Below, in pieces: positions 17,831 through 25,962 of a stretch of DNA of 41,870 nt. The stretch is from an uncultured Eubacteriales bacterium (GTDB lineage Bacteria > Bacillota > Clostridia > Christensenellales > Borkfalkiaceae): assembly GCA_900547645.1 (NCBI GenBank), contig URHP01000007.1, forward strand, positions 1 to 41,870. Reading direction: 5' to 3'. Within the stretch, counting starts at the first letter, position 1, and each line of letters begins with the position of its first letter. The notes beneath the pieces were generated by a model that worked only from the letters and a program-made list of their open reading frames with translations, made no database searches and was not told where the DNA came from. The position numbers and the translations under genes are program-made.

Positions 17831-19144
17831 TCAGTTCTTGCGGTAGATACACGCCGTGTGCGGCGGAAGATAAATATCGTTGAGGTTGCGCACCTGTCCG
17901 TCCAGCAGATTGACGCCCTCCGCCTCCTCCACGCGCACGGTGCAGTCGCCGTCGCCGATATTGACGGCGACAATGATCTTCTCGCCGTCCGATTCCCGCA
18001 CGAAGGAAAAGTTGGTATTCATGCAGGTCGCCTTGGCATACGTTCCGTATGAGAGCGCGGGGCATTCCCTGCGGATGCGCGCAAGACGCGTCAGATGCGC
18101 GACCAGCTCGGGGTGTGCCGATCGATCGATGTCCCCGATGAAGGGACGGAGCTTATAATCGAAGTCGGACTTGTCCCCTTCCGCCCCGAATTCCGAACCG
18201 TAATAGACGCAGGGGATCCCGGGCATGGTATAGAGCAATGTATACAGATTGAGCAGATTTGCCTTGTTCCGCAGCGCGGTGAAGGCGCGTTCCACGTCGT
18301 GGTTATCCACAAAATTCAGAAGATGCTTCCCCTTGAAAAGCGCCCACGGCGTATCGGCAAACAGACGGGACATGGAATGCTCGATCTCAAAAAGATTGTT
18401 GGAATTGAACGCCGAGATCATGCTGCGGAAACCTTCGTAATTGGTGATGGAATCGAGCCGCTCCGGGCAGACATTCTGCTGAAAATTGTTGTTGTGAATG
18501 ACTTCGCCGACCAAAAAGAACGCCTGCTTTTTCTCATTTACCGTGCGGCGGAGCATCTCCATGAACCAGGGAGGCAGCAGATAGCTGACGTCCAGCCGCA
18601 GCCCGTCGATGTCGAAGGTATCGATCCAGAAGCGTACCGCGTCCATCAGATAACGCTGTACATCCTGATTTTCCAGACGCAGCTTGACGAGTTCGGCATG
18701 CCCTTCCCAATTCTCATAGTCCAGCCCGTCGTTATAGCGGGAATTGCCGTAAAAATTGATGTTGAACCAGAAGCGGTAATCGGTCCCCTCGCGCTTTTGC
18801 AGTACCTCGCGAAAGGGCGGAAAGGCGCGCCCGACGTGGTTGAACACCCCGTCCAGCACGACGCAGATCCCCGCATCATGCAGCTTTTTGACGAGCGCGG
18901 CAAACTCTTCGTTGGTGCCGAGCCGCCTGTCGATCCTGTAAAAATCCACGGTGTCATAGCCGTGCCGTTCGCTCTCAAAGAGCGGGTTGAAGAGCACCGC
19001 GCCGATCCCGAGTTCTTTGAGCCGCGGGATCTCCGCCTCGATCAGTCCCAGACGGTGACGCGTTTCGCCGAAATCGTTTTCGCGCTCCGCCCCGCAGAAC
19101 CCGAGCGGATAGATCTGATAAAATACACTCTCGTCAAACCACAT
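17831..19144 (-). CDS. GH13 alpha-amylase family glycosidase
   Basis: A 437-residue GH13 enzyme acting on alpha-glucans or maltodextrins. The conserved regions are visible in order: DGVFNH (98-103), GLRLDVSY with nucleophile Asp185, LVGEV with acid/base Glu214, and FVDNHD with Asp283. A short C-terminal beta domain follows. No signal peptide or carbohydrate-binding module is seen, so it is probably cytosolic (maltodextrin or neopullulanase-like activity), though the exact specificity is not readable. The start at 19144 (MWFDESVFYQIYPLGF) has AAGGAG ten bases upstream; 20 extra codons upstream would overlap the promoter. Divergent from the M18 peptidase gene. Confidence 0.92.
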   Translation of the reverse strand: MWFDESVFYQIYPLGFCGAERENDFGETRHRLGLIEAEIPRLKELGIGAVLFNPLFESERHGYDTVDFYRIDRRLGTNEEFAALVKKLHDAGICVVLDGVFNHVGRAFPPFREVLQKREGTDYRFWFNINFYGNSRYNDGLDYENWEGHAELVKLRLENQDVQRYLMDAVRFWIDTFDIDGLRLDVSYLLPPWFMEMLRRTVNEKKQAFFLVGEVIHNNNFQQNVCPERLDSITNYEGFRSMISAFNSNNLFEIEHSMSRLFADTPWALFKGKHLLNFVDNHDVERAFTALRNKANLLNLYTLLYTMPGIPCVYYGSEFGAEGDKSDFDYKLRPFIGDIDRSAHPELVAHLTRLARIRRECPALSYGTYAKATCMNTNFSFVRESDGEKIIVAVNIGDGDCTVRVEEAEGVNLLDGQVRNLNDIYLPPHTACIYRKN

Positions 19145-19175
19145 ATTGCCGTTACTCCTTTTTTTGCACCGACAT

Positions 19176-19204
19176 ATTGTACCACAAACAGCGGAGTTTG
19201 ACAA
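19176..19204 (-). promoter_or_regulatory. Sigma-A promoter of the GH13 gene
   Basis: TTGTCA (19204-19199), a 17-bp spacer and TACAAT (19181-19176) on the minus strand, about 30 bp upstream of the start codon. Confidence 0.75.
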
Positions 19205-19257
19205 GGGGGAAAATGAAATTTCAGGATCTTCCCGACGAAGTGCCGCTCGCTTTTTCC

Positions 19258-19286
19258 TTGCGTTTTCCCCTGCAAAACGCTATAAT
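19258..19286 (+). promoter_or_regulatory. Sigma-A promoter of the M18 peptidase gene
   Basis: TTGCGT (19258-19263), a 17-bp spacer and a perfect TATAAT (19281-19286), about 25 bp before the ATG. Confidence 0.7.
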
Positions 19287-19311
19287 AAAGAAAAAATAAC
19301 GGGGTCCACCT

Positions 19312-20556
19312 ATGAAAGAACTGTCACGGTTTCTCGAAACCTCCTATACCGCCTACCAGGCGGTCGACAATGCGCGGGCATATCTGCTGGCGCACGGATT
19401 CTGCGAACTGCGCGAAACGGATGCGTGGGAGCTGAAGCCGGACGGGAATTACTTTGCCGTGCGCGGCGGAAGCGCGCTGATCGCCTTCCGCATGGGCGAC
19501 GCCCGGCAGGGCTTTAAGATCGTTGCGAGCCACACCGATTCCCCCGCGCTGAAGCTCAAAGAAAACCCCGCCCTTTCGGACGGAAATTACACGCGGCTGA
19601 ACACGGAGCCGTACGGCGGCGGACTGTGGTACACCTTCTTTGACCGCCCGCTCCGTCTGGCAGGGCGCGTCGTGCGCGAGCGGGAAGGCGCGCTCGTCTC
19701 CGAAAGTTTTGCAAGCGATTTTCTGATCACGCTTCCCTCCCTCGCCATCCATCTCAACCGTAACGCCAACGAAGGATTTGCGCCCGACAAGCAGAAAGAT
19801 CTGCCCGTCCTTGCGCTCGGGAAATCGGACTTTGCGGCGCTTCTGAATGCGCCCGTTTCCTACGATCTGTTTGCCGCTTGCGCGCAATCCCCCTACCGTT
19901 GGGGAGAAAACGGGGAATTTCTTGCCGCGCCCCGCATCGACAACCTTGCCAGCGTATTCGCCTCGCTCACGACGCTTTCCGCAGGCGGTACGGGCGTATG
20001 CGTGGCGGCATGTCTCGACAGCGAAGAAGTGGGCAGCCATACGCGGCAGGGCGCCGCGGGCGACTTCCTGCGGGCAGTGCTTGCGCGCATCGCGCTTCGG
20101 CAAAATCTGACGGAAGAAGAACAGCTCTGCGCCTATGCGAGATCGTTCTGCATTTCGCTCGACAACGCCCAGGGGTTCCACCCCAACCACGCCGAAAAGT
20201 ACGATCCGCAGGACCGCGCCATCCTGGGGAAAGGCGTTGCGATCAAGGGGCACGCCGGCGGCGCATACACGACGGACGCCCTCTCTTCCGCCGTCATCAA
20301 ACGGGTATTTGCCCGCGCAGATGCGCCTTTGCAGGTCTTCTACAACCGTTCCGACGCACGCAGCGGCTCGACGCTCGGCGCGATCAGCCTCGGACAGGCG
20401 TGCATCCTCACCGTGGACATCGGTCTGCCGCAGCTCGCCATGCATTCCGCCGTGGAGACGATCGCCTGCGCCGACTACGAAGCGCTGGAAAAGGGTCTTG
20501 CTTCCTTCTGGACCGCCGAGATCCGCATGGACGGCGAGACCGTAACGGTGCGCTGA
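19312..20556 (+). CDS. apeB: M18 family aminopeptidase (aspartyl aminopeptidase type)
   Basis: A 414-residue zinc metallopeptidase of family M18, near the usual ~430 residues, cytosolic, removing N-terminal (often acidic) residues from peptides. Visible motifs include the metal-ligand region VASHTDSPALKLK, the second-ligand region RIDNLASVFA, CLDSEEVGSHT with the catalytic and metal-binding Glu pair, and the C-terminal QLAMHSAVETIA with the last metal-ligand His. Spacing between these blocks is normal. The ribosome site before ATG 19312 (ACGGGGTCC) is only moderate. The decayed LysR gene begins 19 bp after the stop. Confidence 0.93.
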   Translation: MKELSRFLETSYTAYQAVDNARAYLLAHGFCELRETDAWELKPDGNYFAVRGGSALIAFRMGDARQGFKIVASHTDSPALKLKENPALSDGNYTRLNTEPYGGGLWYTFFDRPLRLAGRVVREREGALVSESFASDFLITLPSLAIHLNRNANEGFAPDKQKDLPVLALGKSDFAALLNAPVSYDLFAACAQSPYRWGENGEFLAAPRIDNLASVFASLTTLSAGGTGVCVAACLDSEEVGSHTRQGAAGDFLRAVLARIALRQNLTEEEQLCAYARSFCISLDNAQGFHPNHAEKYDPQDRAILGKGVAIKGHAGGAYTTDALSSAVIKRVFARADAPLQVFYNRSDARSGSTLGAISLGQACILTVDIGLPQLAMHSAVETIACADYEALEKGLASFWTAEIRMDGETVTVR

Positions 20557-20575
20557 CCGGCACACGGAGACGCCA

Positions 20576-20976
20576 ATGGAACTTCGGGTGCTGCGCTATT
20601 TCCTTGCGGTGGCGCGGGAACGCAATATCACGGCTGCGGCAGAAACGCTGCATATCACACAGCCGACGCTCTCCAAGCAGCTGATGGAGATTGAAGACGA
20701 ACTCAGCAAAAAACTGTTCGAACGCGGCGGGCGCAGACTGGAGTTGACCGAAGCGGGCAAATAAACGCCGTCCTAATGGTACAGGAGGGACTCGGCTGCG
20801 CCGTGACGATCGACGGACTGGTCAATACGCGGGGAACGGGCGTCGTATTCCACCCTTTCGAACCGCGCATACGGGCGGATCTCATCTTTGCCTGGAAAAA
20901 ATGTTCCGCGTTCTCCGAACCCGCGAAAGCGTTCCTGCACAGTCTGCAAACGATCATCGAAGAAACAGAATCATAA
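20576..20976 (+). pseudogene. LysR-family regulator remnant with internal deletion
   Basis: Codons from 20576 encode a textbook LysR winged-helix N-terminus (MELRVLRYFLAVARERNITA...QPTLSKQLMEIEDELSKKLFER) up to LELTEAGK, then meet TAA at 20762-20764. From about 20764, in a different frame, the sequence encodes the end of a LysR effector domain (NAVLMVQEGLGCAVTIDGLV...FHPFEPRIRADLIFAWKK) to a stop at 20974-20976. The middle of the protein, roughly 160 residues, is absent, and the junction at about 20757-20770 shifts the frame. An intact LysR protein has about 300 residues. A strong terminator remains right after it. The 62-residue DNA-binding part could still be made, but without its dimerisation and ligand domains it is unlikely to work normally. 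Confidence 0.88.
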
Positions 20977-20980
20977 AAAA

Positions 20981-21006
20981 ACCACCGGCATCCCCGGTGG
21001 TTTTTT
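20981..21006 (+). terminator. Bidirectional terminator (LysR remnant / metH)
   Basis: ACCACCGG (20981-20988) pairs with CCGGTGGT (20994-21001) around a 5-nt loop. A T-run follows on the plus strand and seven A precede it, so it also ends the metF-metH operon on the minus strand. Confidence 0.9.
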
Positions 21007-21009
21007 CGT

Positions 21010-23373
21010 TTAACGGTCAGCGTGTCCGGCAAGGAGCCGATCGAGCGCGGCAACGAAGGAAGGCGCATCCTCCGTATAGCCGTCCGCGCCGATCTGCTCG
21101 GCGATCTGTGCGTTCAGTACCGCGCCGCCGACAAAAATTTTCGCCTCACATCCGGCGGCACGCAGGGCGGCGATCGTCTCTTCCATGCTCCTCACTGTGG
21201 TCGTCATGAGCGCGGACAGCCCGACGACGAAGGGCTTTTCCCGCAGCGCCGCCTCGACGACGCGCTCCTTCGGGACGTCCTTGCCGAGATCGATCACTTC
21301 ATATCCGTGCGACTGCGCGACCACTTTTACGATGTTTTTCCCGATGTCGTGCACGTCGCCCCTGACCGTCGCCATTACGATCTTTCCGCGCACGTTCTTT
21401 CCGGGGCCGAGCCGCTCCCCGACCACAACGAACGCCGCTTTGGCAGCTTCGGCAGACGCGATGAGCTGCGGCAGAAAAAGCGTTCCTTCGGCATATTTTT
21501 TTCCTACCTCGTTGAGCGCAGGAATGAGCGTCTGTTCCACGAGTGCAAGCGGCGCAAGCGCGGAAAGCTCTCTTTGCGCCAGCTCCGCCGCGCTCCCGGT
21601 AAGACCGCGCAGAACGCAGTCATAGAGATCTTTGGCGGGCAATTTTTCCGCGGCGGACGGCGCCGCTCCGACGGGAGGCGGCGCATGGAGCTGCACATCC
21701 CGATAGGTCCCGATATAGGTTTCAGCGCCCCGGTCTTCGCCGGAAAGGACGCGGAATGCGCGCACTGTCCCCATCATTTCGCCATCCAGGGGGTTGAGAA
21801 TGGGCATACACAGCCCGCACCCGAGCGCCATCCCGAGGAAGGTGCGGTTGAGAAGCGGGCGCGCGGGGAGCCCGAACGAGACGTTGGAAACCCCCAGCGC
21901 CGTCCGCACGCCCCGTTCCCCCACGAGGGAAAGCCCCTTCAGCGTCTCGGCAACGAGAGACTGTTCGGCAGACGCCGTCAGCACGAGCGTATCGATCATC
22001 ACCCTGCGGCGGGGGATACCGTATTCTTCCGCCCGCTTCAATATGCGGGCGGCGATGTCGGCGCGCTGCTTTGCCGTGCGCGGCACGCCGTTTTCATCCA
22101 TGGTCAGCCCCAGCACGACCGCACCGTACTTCTTTGCGATCGGAAACACGCGCGCCATGACCGCTTCCTCACCGTTCACGCTGTTGAGGAGCGGCACGCC
22201 GTTGTAATAGCGCGCCCCCGCTTCCAAAGCCGCCGCATCGGAGGAATCGATCTGCAGGGGGAGCGCGCAGCTCTCCTGCACGGCACAGACGGCGCGGCGC
22301 ATGACGGCAGGCTCGTCAAGTCCCGGTACGCCGACGTTGAGATCGAGCAGATCTGCGCCCGCTTCCTCCTGGCGGAGCGCTTCCGCCACAAGATAACCGT
22401 CGTCCCCGGTGCGGAGCGCGTCGCGAAGCCTGGGCTTTCCCGTAGGATTCATGCGTTCACCGCAGACGCGCACGCCGTCAAAGCGGACGAGACGCGTCGC
22501 CGAGCAGACCGCCGTCTCCTGCCGTACGCTGCGCGCGGACACGGCGCGGTCTTTGAGATGCGCAATGCGGCGGATGGTCTCGGGCGTCGTGCCGCAGCAT
22601 CCGCCGATTGCCGCAACGCCGATCTGCGCGTACTTTTCCGCCCAGAGCGCAAATGTCTCGTCGGGAAGTTCGTAGACCGTTCTGCCGTCCTTCCAGACAG
22701 GCAGTCCGCGGTTGGGCTGCACGATGACGGGCAAGTCGGTCGCCGCAAGCAGCCGTTCCGCAACGGGAAACAGTTCTTCGGGACCGAGCGAACAGTTGAC
22801 GCCGATCGCATCCGCGCCCAGACCTTCGAGCAGCAGCGCGACGATCTCGGGCGTGGAGCCGGTCAGCGTCCGCCCCGACCGATCAAAGGTCACCGTGGCG
22901 AACACGGGCTTGTCCGAATGCTCCTTCAGCGCCAGCACGCACGCCTTGAGTTCATAGAGATCGGAGAAGGTCTCGACAAGATATCCCCCCACCATGTCCG
23001 AGGTCAGGCGCGCGATTTCCGCATACGCCTCATACACTTCGTCAAAAGTGAGCGTCCCGACCGGCGCAAGCAACGCGCCCGTGGGTCCGACGTCGAAGAG
23101 CACCTCTTTCCCCGCGGCGCGCGCATTTTCCACGGCGGCGCAAGCAAGCTCCTTCAGAGAATATTCTCCCCTGTATTTGATGCGGTTGAGCCCGAACGTA
23201 TTGGCGGTGATCACGTCCGCCCCCGCTTCCGCATAGGCGCGATGCACGGCGCGCACCGCTTCGGCATGCGTGAGATTGAGTTCCACGGGATCATACGCAC
23301 CCAATCCGGCGCGCTCCAATTCGCTCCCCATGCCGCCGTCAAAGACCGTCAGCTTTTTTCCGAGCCGTAACAT
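21010..23373 (-). CDS. metH: Cobalamin-dependent methionine synthase lacking its activation domain
   Basis: A 787-residue enzyme that moves a methyl group from methyl-tetrahydrofolate to homocysteine through cobalamin. Order of domains: homocysteine-binding barrel (~1-290) with zinc-ligand cysteines in NCSLGPEE and GGCCGTTP; pterin-binding domain (~310-550); four-helix cap (~570-660); B12-binding domain starting at DVHDIG (673-678), where His675 is the lower axial cobalt ligand. The reactivation (AdoMet-binding) domain that completes the ~1200-residue enterobacterial enzyme is missing. The gene just upstream encodes it separately. The start at 23373 (MLRLGKKLTVFDGGMGSELE) has GGAGG seven bases before it and overlaps the previous gene by 25 nt. 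Confidence 0.96.
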   Translation of the reverse strand: MLRLGKKLTVFDGGMGSELERAGLGAYDPVELNLTHAEAVRAVHRAYAEAGADVITANTFGLNRIKYRGEYSLKELACAAVENARAAGKEVLFDVGPTGALLAPVGTLTFDEVYEAYAEIARLTSDMVGGYLVETFSDLYELKACVLALKEHSDKPVFATVTFDRSGRTLTGSTPEIVALLLEGLGADAIGVNCSLGPEELFPVAERLLAATDLPVIVQPNRGLPVWKDGRTVYELPDETFALWAEKYAQIGVAAIGGCCGTTPETIRRIAHLKDRAVSARSVRQETAVCSATRLVRFDGVRVCGERMNPTGKPRLRDALRTGDDGYLVAEALRQEEAGADLLDLNVGVPGLDEPAVMRRAVCAVQESCALPLQIDSSDAAALEAGARYYNGVPLLNSVNGEEAVMARVFPIAKKYGAVVLGLTMDENGVPRTAKQRADIAARILKRAEEYGIPRRRVMIDTLVLTASAEQSLVAETLKGLSLVGERGVRTALGVSNVSFGLPARPLLNRTFLGMALGCGLCMPILNPLDGEMMGTVRAFRVLSGEDRGAETYIGTYRDVQLHAPPPVGAAPSAAEKLPAKDLYDCVLRGLTGSAAELAQRELSALAPLALVEQTLIPALNEVGKKYAEGTLFLPQLIASAEAAKAAFVVVGERLGPGKNVRGKIVMATVRGDVHDIGKNIVKVVAQSHGYEVIDLGKDVPKERVVEAALREKPFVVGLSALMTTTVRSMEETIAALRAAGCEAKIFVGGAVLNAQIAEQIGADGYTEDAPSFVAALDRLLAGHADR

Positions 23374-23963
23374 GTGCGTCCCTCCTTCCGAAACGGGCAG
23401 CCGGCCGCCGCCATACATTCCGCGCACGATTTCCGCGCGCGCTTTCCCAATCCGACAATTCCCGCCATTGACTTCTGCGGCGCGATCATGCCCGACGGCA
23501 GAAGCTGCATCCCGATGCGATCGGGGCGCAGCTCGCGGAAGATGAACGCGTTGTCCGCAACATCGCTCCCCCCGTATCCGGGACAGAAGCGGTACGTTCT
23601 GTCCGCGCCGAAGCGCTCCTCCCAGCAGTCCCCTTCGTATTCAACGAGTGCGCTCGCGCAGGCGTCCAGCACCACGGCGCGGGCGGGATCGACCGCCGTC
23701 AGCGCGCGTACCCGCAGTTCCGCTTCCGCACCCAGCGTCATTGCGACGAGCGCATAGCCCGAACACCCCGCCAGAAAGGAACGGTACGGCTCTTTCTCCA
23801 AAAATGGAAGCGGCGTACGGTATTCCCGTGCGACCGCACGAAAATGCGAAAGCGAGCGCGCCTCGGCAAAGCATCCGTCCACGAGGGCGAGCATCTCCGC
23901 AGGCGCTTCGCCGCGGCAGCCGAGATAGGCGCAGGCGGTGCGGCGAAGATCAGAAGAGTTCAT
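23349..23963 (-). CDS. Stand-alone MetH activation domain protein
   Basis: A 204-residue protein matching the vitamin B12-dependent methionine synthase activation domain: a helical N-terminus, then RFCPGYGGSD, the AdoMet-site type motif of the family, and a shared LLPSGMIAPQKSMAGIVGLG segment. In full-length MetH this domain binds S-adenosylmethionine and supports reductive remethylation of inactive cob(II)alamin. Here it is split from MetH and placed directly upstream, overlapping it by 25 nt, while it overlaps the end of metF by 14 nt. The C-terminal cysteines (CAECMAAAGCPF and C near the end) are typical of the clostridial stand-alone form and might bind a metal. Confidence 0.85.
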   Translation of the reverse strand: MNSSDLRRTACAYLGCRGEAPAEMLALVDGCFAEARSLSHFRAVAREYRTPLPFLEKEPYRSFLAGCSGYALVAMTLGAEAELRVRALTAVDPARAVVLDACASALVEYEGDCWEERFGADRTYRFCPGYGGSDVADNAFIFRELRPDRIGMQLLPSGMIAPQKSMAGIVGLGKRARKSCAECMAAAGCPFRKEGRTCYGSEKS

Positions 23964-24822
23964 GCAGCACTCTCCCGATGCGGGAACAGATCGCCCGCGC
24001 CGTGGCGGCGTTGTTCATGACGTACAGATGGATGCCCGGCGCCCCCTTGGCGATCAGATCGATGATCTGATAGACCGCATAGTTATAGCCGATCTCCTCC
24101 ATCACGGCGGGACGGGAGGAATAGATCTCGATCATGTTGCGGAACTCGAGCGGAATGGCGCTGCCGCACATTTCCTTGATCCGCCGGATATTTTTGGGGT
24201 TGACGAGCGGCATGATCCCCGGAATGATGGGCGACGTCACGCCGATCCTGCGCGCTTCGCCCACAAGCCGATAGTAATAGGAATTGTCGTAAAAGAGTTG
24301 CGTGATAAAGAAGCGCGCCCCGGCTTCCTCCTTCTTTTTCATGTTGACGAGGTCGGCATAGAGCGATTCGCACTCGGGATGCCCTTCTGGATAGCACGCC
24401 GCGCCCAGCGAAAAACCGTACGGCGCAAGATAGGCGGCAAGGTCGGTCGCATGCGGAAACCAACGGCAGTAATCCGCTTCGTAGCCGACAGGTCTGTCCC
24501 CGCGCAGACAGAGCACATTCTCCACGCCCCTGTCGCGCAGAGCAGACGCGACGGCGGTCACGTCCTCGGGCGAAGACGGTCCGCCCGTAATGTGCGCGAG
24601 CGCGGTGATCTGCGCCCGGTTCTGAAGATAGTCGGCGATCTCCACCGAATTTTTGGAATTGGAACCGCCCGCCCCGTAGGTAACGCTGATAAAATCGGGG
24701 GACAGCTCTCTGAGCTCGTCAATGACGGAAAACAGCTTGTCCCGCTCCTCCATGCCCTTTTTGGGCGGAAAGACCTCGAAGGAGAGCGTCCGCTTCTGCG
24801 CGAGAATTTCATCGATCCGCAT
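23950..24822 (-). CDS. metF: Methylenetetrahydrofolate reductase
   Basis: A 290-residue flavoprotein-type TIM barrel that reduces 5,10-methylene-THF to 5-methyl-THF, the methyl donor for MetH. Family signatures are LSFEVFPPKKGMEE at the N-terminus, FISVTYGAGGS, LCLRGDRP, the GAACYPEGHPE strand and ARFFITQLFYD. The length is typical. The start at ATG 24822 has GGGGT before it and lies after the promoter; the open frame continues to 24954 through that promoter and is rejected. First gene of the metF - activation protein - metH operon, all overlapping, which suggests coupled translation and matched supply of methyl-THF. Confidence 0.95.
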   Translation of the reverse strand: MRIDEILAQKRTLSFEVFPPKKGMEERDKLFSVIDELRELSPDFISVTYGAGGSNSKNSVEIADYLQNRAQITALAHITGGPSSPEDVTAVASALRDRGVENVLCLRGDRPVGYEADYCRWFPHATDLAAYLAPYGFSLGAACYPEGHPECESLYADLVNMKKKEEAGARFFITQLFYDNSYYYRLVGEARRIGVTSPIIPGIMPLVNPKNIRRIKEMCGSAIPLEFRNMIEIYSSRPAVMEEIGYNYAVYQIIDLIAKGAPGIHLYVMNNAATARAICSRIGRVLHELF

Positions 24823-24912
24823 AGAAATACCCCGTGTACCGCCGCGGCGCAACCCTGCCCTGCCCGCCATTCCGGCGACCAGACGATGCGTACGCACGCG
24901 GACTTTTCGGTT

Positions 24913-24941
24913 ATTATACAAAATCATGCGGAAAAAGTCAA
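24913..24941 (-). promoter_or_regulatory. Sigma-A promoter of the metF-metH operon
   Basis: TTGACT (24941-24936), a 17-bp spacer and TATAAT (24918-24913) on the minus strand. The leader is about 85 nt, too short for a cobalamin riboswitch or T-box, and I see no SAM riboswitch core. Confidence 0.88.
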
Positions 24942-24966
24942 ACAATGCGCGCAAATCAGCTGAAAA

Positions 24967-24999
24967 CAGGGCGGCGCGGAAAACTTCCTCCCCGCGCCG
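24967..24999 (-). terminator. Probable terminator after sigK
   Basis: CGGCGCGG (24972-24979) pairs with CCGCGCCG (24992-24999) across a 12-nt loop. On the minus strand the stem is followed by a GC-rich step and TGTTTTC, so it is weaker than the other terminators here. Confidence 0.5.
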
Positions 25000-25016
25000 T
25001 CCCCGTAATTGCGGAA

Positions 25017-25718
25017 CTACTCCGCAAAAAAATCTTCCCGGTTCAGTCCGTCGCGCAGTTTTTCCAGCGCGCGCTTTTCGATGCGCGATACATAGGAGCG
25101 CGAAATTTTCAGCCGACGCGCCACTTCCCGCTGCGGCATGGGCGCTCCCCCCGTGAGCGCATACCGAAGGCAGATCACCGTCGTTTCCCGTTCGTTCAGC
25201 AGCTTTTTGACGGCGGCAAGGAACTTTTCCTGCATGAGGGATTGTTCGACGCTGCCGAACACCTTGTCTTCTTTTTCGAACAGCAGATCCATGAGAGTAA
25301 GTTCGTTGCCGTCCTTATCCGTTCCGACGGGATCGGAGAGCGACACGTTGCACTTGTGCTTTTTTCCCGCACGGATGAACATGAGGATCTCGTTTTCGAT
25401 ACAGCGCGCCGTATAAGTTGCAAGGCGCGTCCCGCGCGACGGTTCATAGGTGTTGATCGCCTTGATGAGCCCGATGCTTCCCACAGAGATCATGTCGTCC
25501 GTCTCCGCCGCCCCCGTATATTTTTTGACGACGTGCGCAACGAGGCGCATGTTATGACGCACAAGCTGATCGCGCGCATTTTTGTCCCCCTGACGCGCAA
25601 GCGCAAGATATTTTTCCTCGTCCTCCCTGGAGAGCGGCTTGGGGTAAGAACTTTCGTCCCGCACGGCGCCCGTAAAAAAGAACAGACGGCACAGGAGCGA
25701 GCAAAGCATTTCCAGCAT
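25017..25718 (-). CDS. sigK: RNA polymerase sporulation sigma factor SigK
   Basis: A 233-residue sigma-70 family factor that directs late mother-cell transcription during endospore formation. After a hydrophobic N-terminal pro-sequence-like segment (MLEMLCSLLCRLFFFTGAV), region 2 shows NMRLVAHVVKKY, DDMISVGSIGLIKAI and RLATYTARCIENEILMFIR, and region 4 shows PQREVARRLKISRSYVSRIEKRALEKLRD. The pattern CNVSLSDPVGTDKDGNELTLMDLL is typical of SigK. The gene is continuous, with no skin-type element. AGGTG precedes the ATG. It is divergent from the DegV gene across 244 bp. Presence of SigK implies that this lineage sporulates or recently did. Confidence 0.93.
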   Translation of the reverse strand: MLEMLCSLLCRLFFFTGAVRDESSYPKPLSREDEEKYLALARQGDKNARDQLVRHNMRLVAHVVKKYTGAAETDDMISVGSIGLIKAINTYEPSRGTRLATYTARCIENEILMFIRAGKKHKCNVSLSDPVGTDKDGNELTLMDLLFEKEDKVFGSVEQSLMQEKFLAAVKKLLNERETTVICLRYALTGGAPMPQREVARRLKISRSYVSRIEKRALEKLRDGLNREDFFAE

Positions 25719-25795
25719 ACAGTCACCTCACGCTACCATATGCCGCGCACCCGTTGTCCCATGCGGAAAACGCAGAATTTTGCCGAAAAATACCC

Positions 25796-25816
25796 CACTC
25801 TACCGTGAGTAGAGTG
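25796..25816. repeat. 8-bp inverted repeat upstream of sigK
   Basis: CACTCTAC and GTAGAGTG flank CGTGA in the sigK-degV intergenic region. It may be an operator, or a hairpin in a sigK leader; on the minus strand it is followed by GGGGTATTTTTC, which could also attenuate upstream transcription. The rest of 25719-25962 holds no gene. Confidence 0.45.
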
Positions 25817-25962
25817 AAAATTGCGCGCCGTGGAGTTCATAATCACGACAATAGACACAAAGTGAACGAATGGAGAGCGCATACGGACGGAAATAGGGTG
25901 TATTTTCCATTTCCGCGTGATATGCTGTTAACAGACGGCGCTTTCCGTCCAAGGAGATCAAA

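Noticed and set aside
24823..24912. SAM or cobalamin riboswitch before metF
   Set aside because: The leader is only about 85 nt, and no SAM-riboswitch core or cobalamin B12-box is visible.
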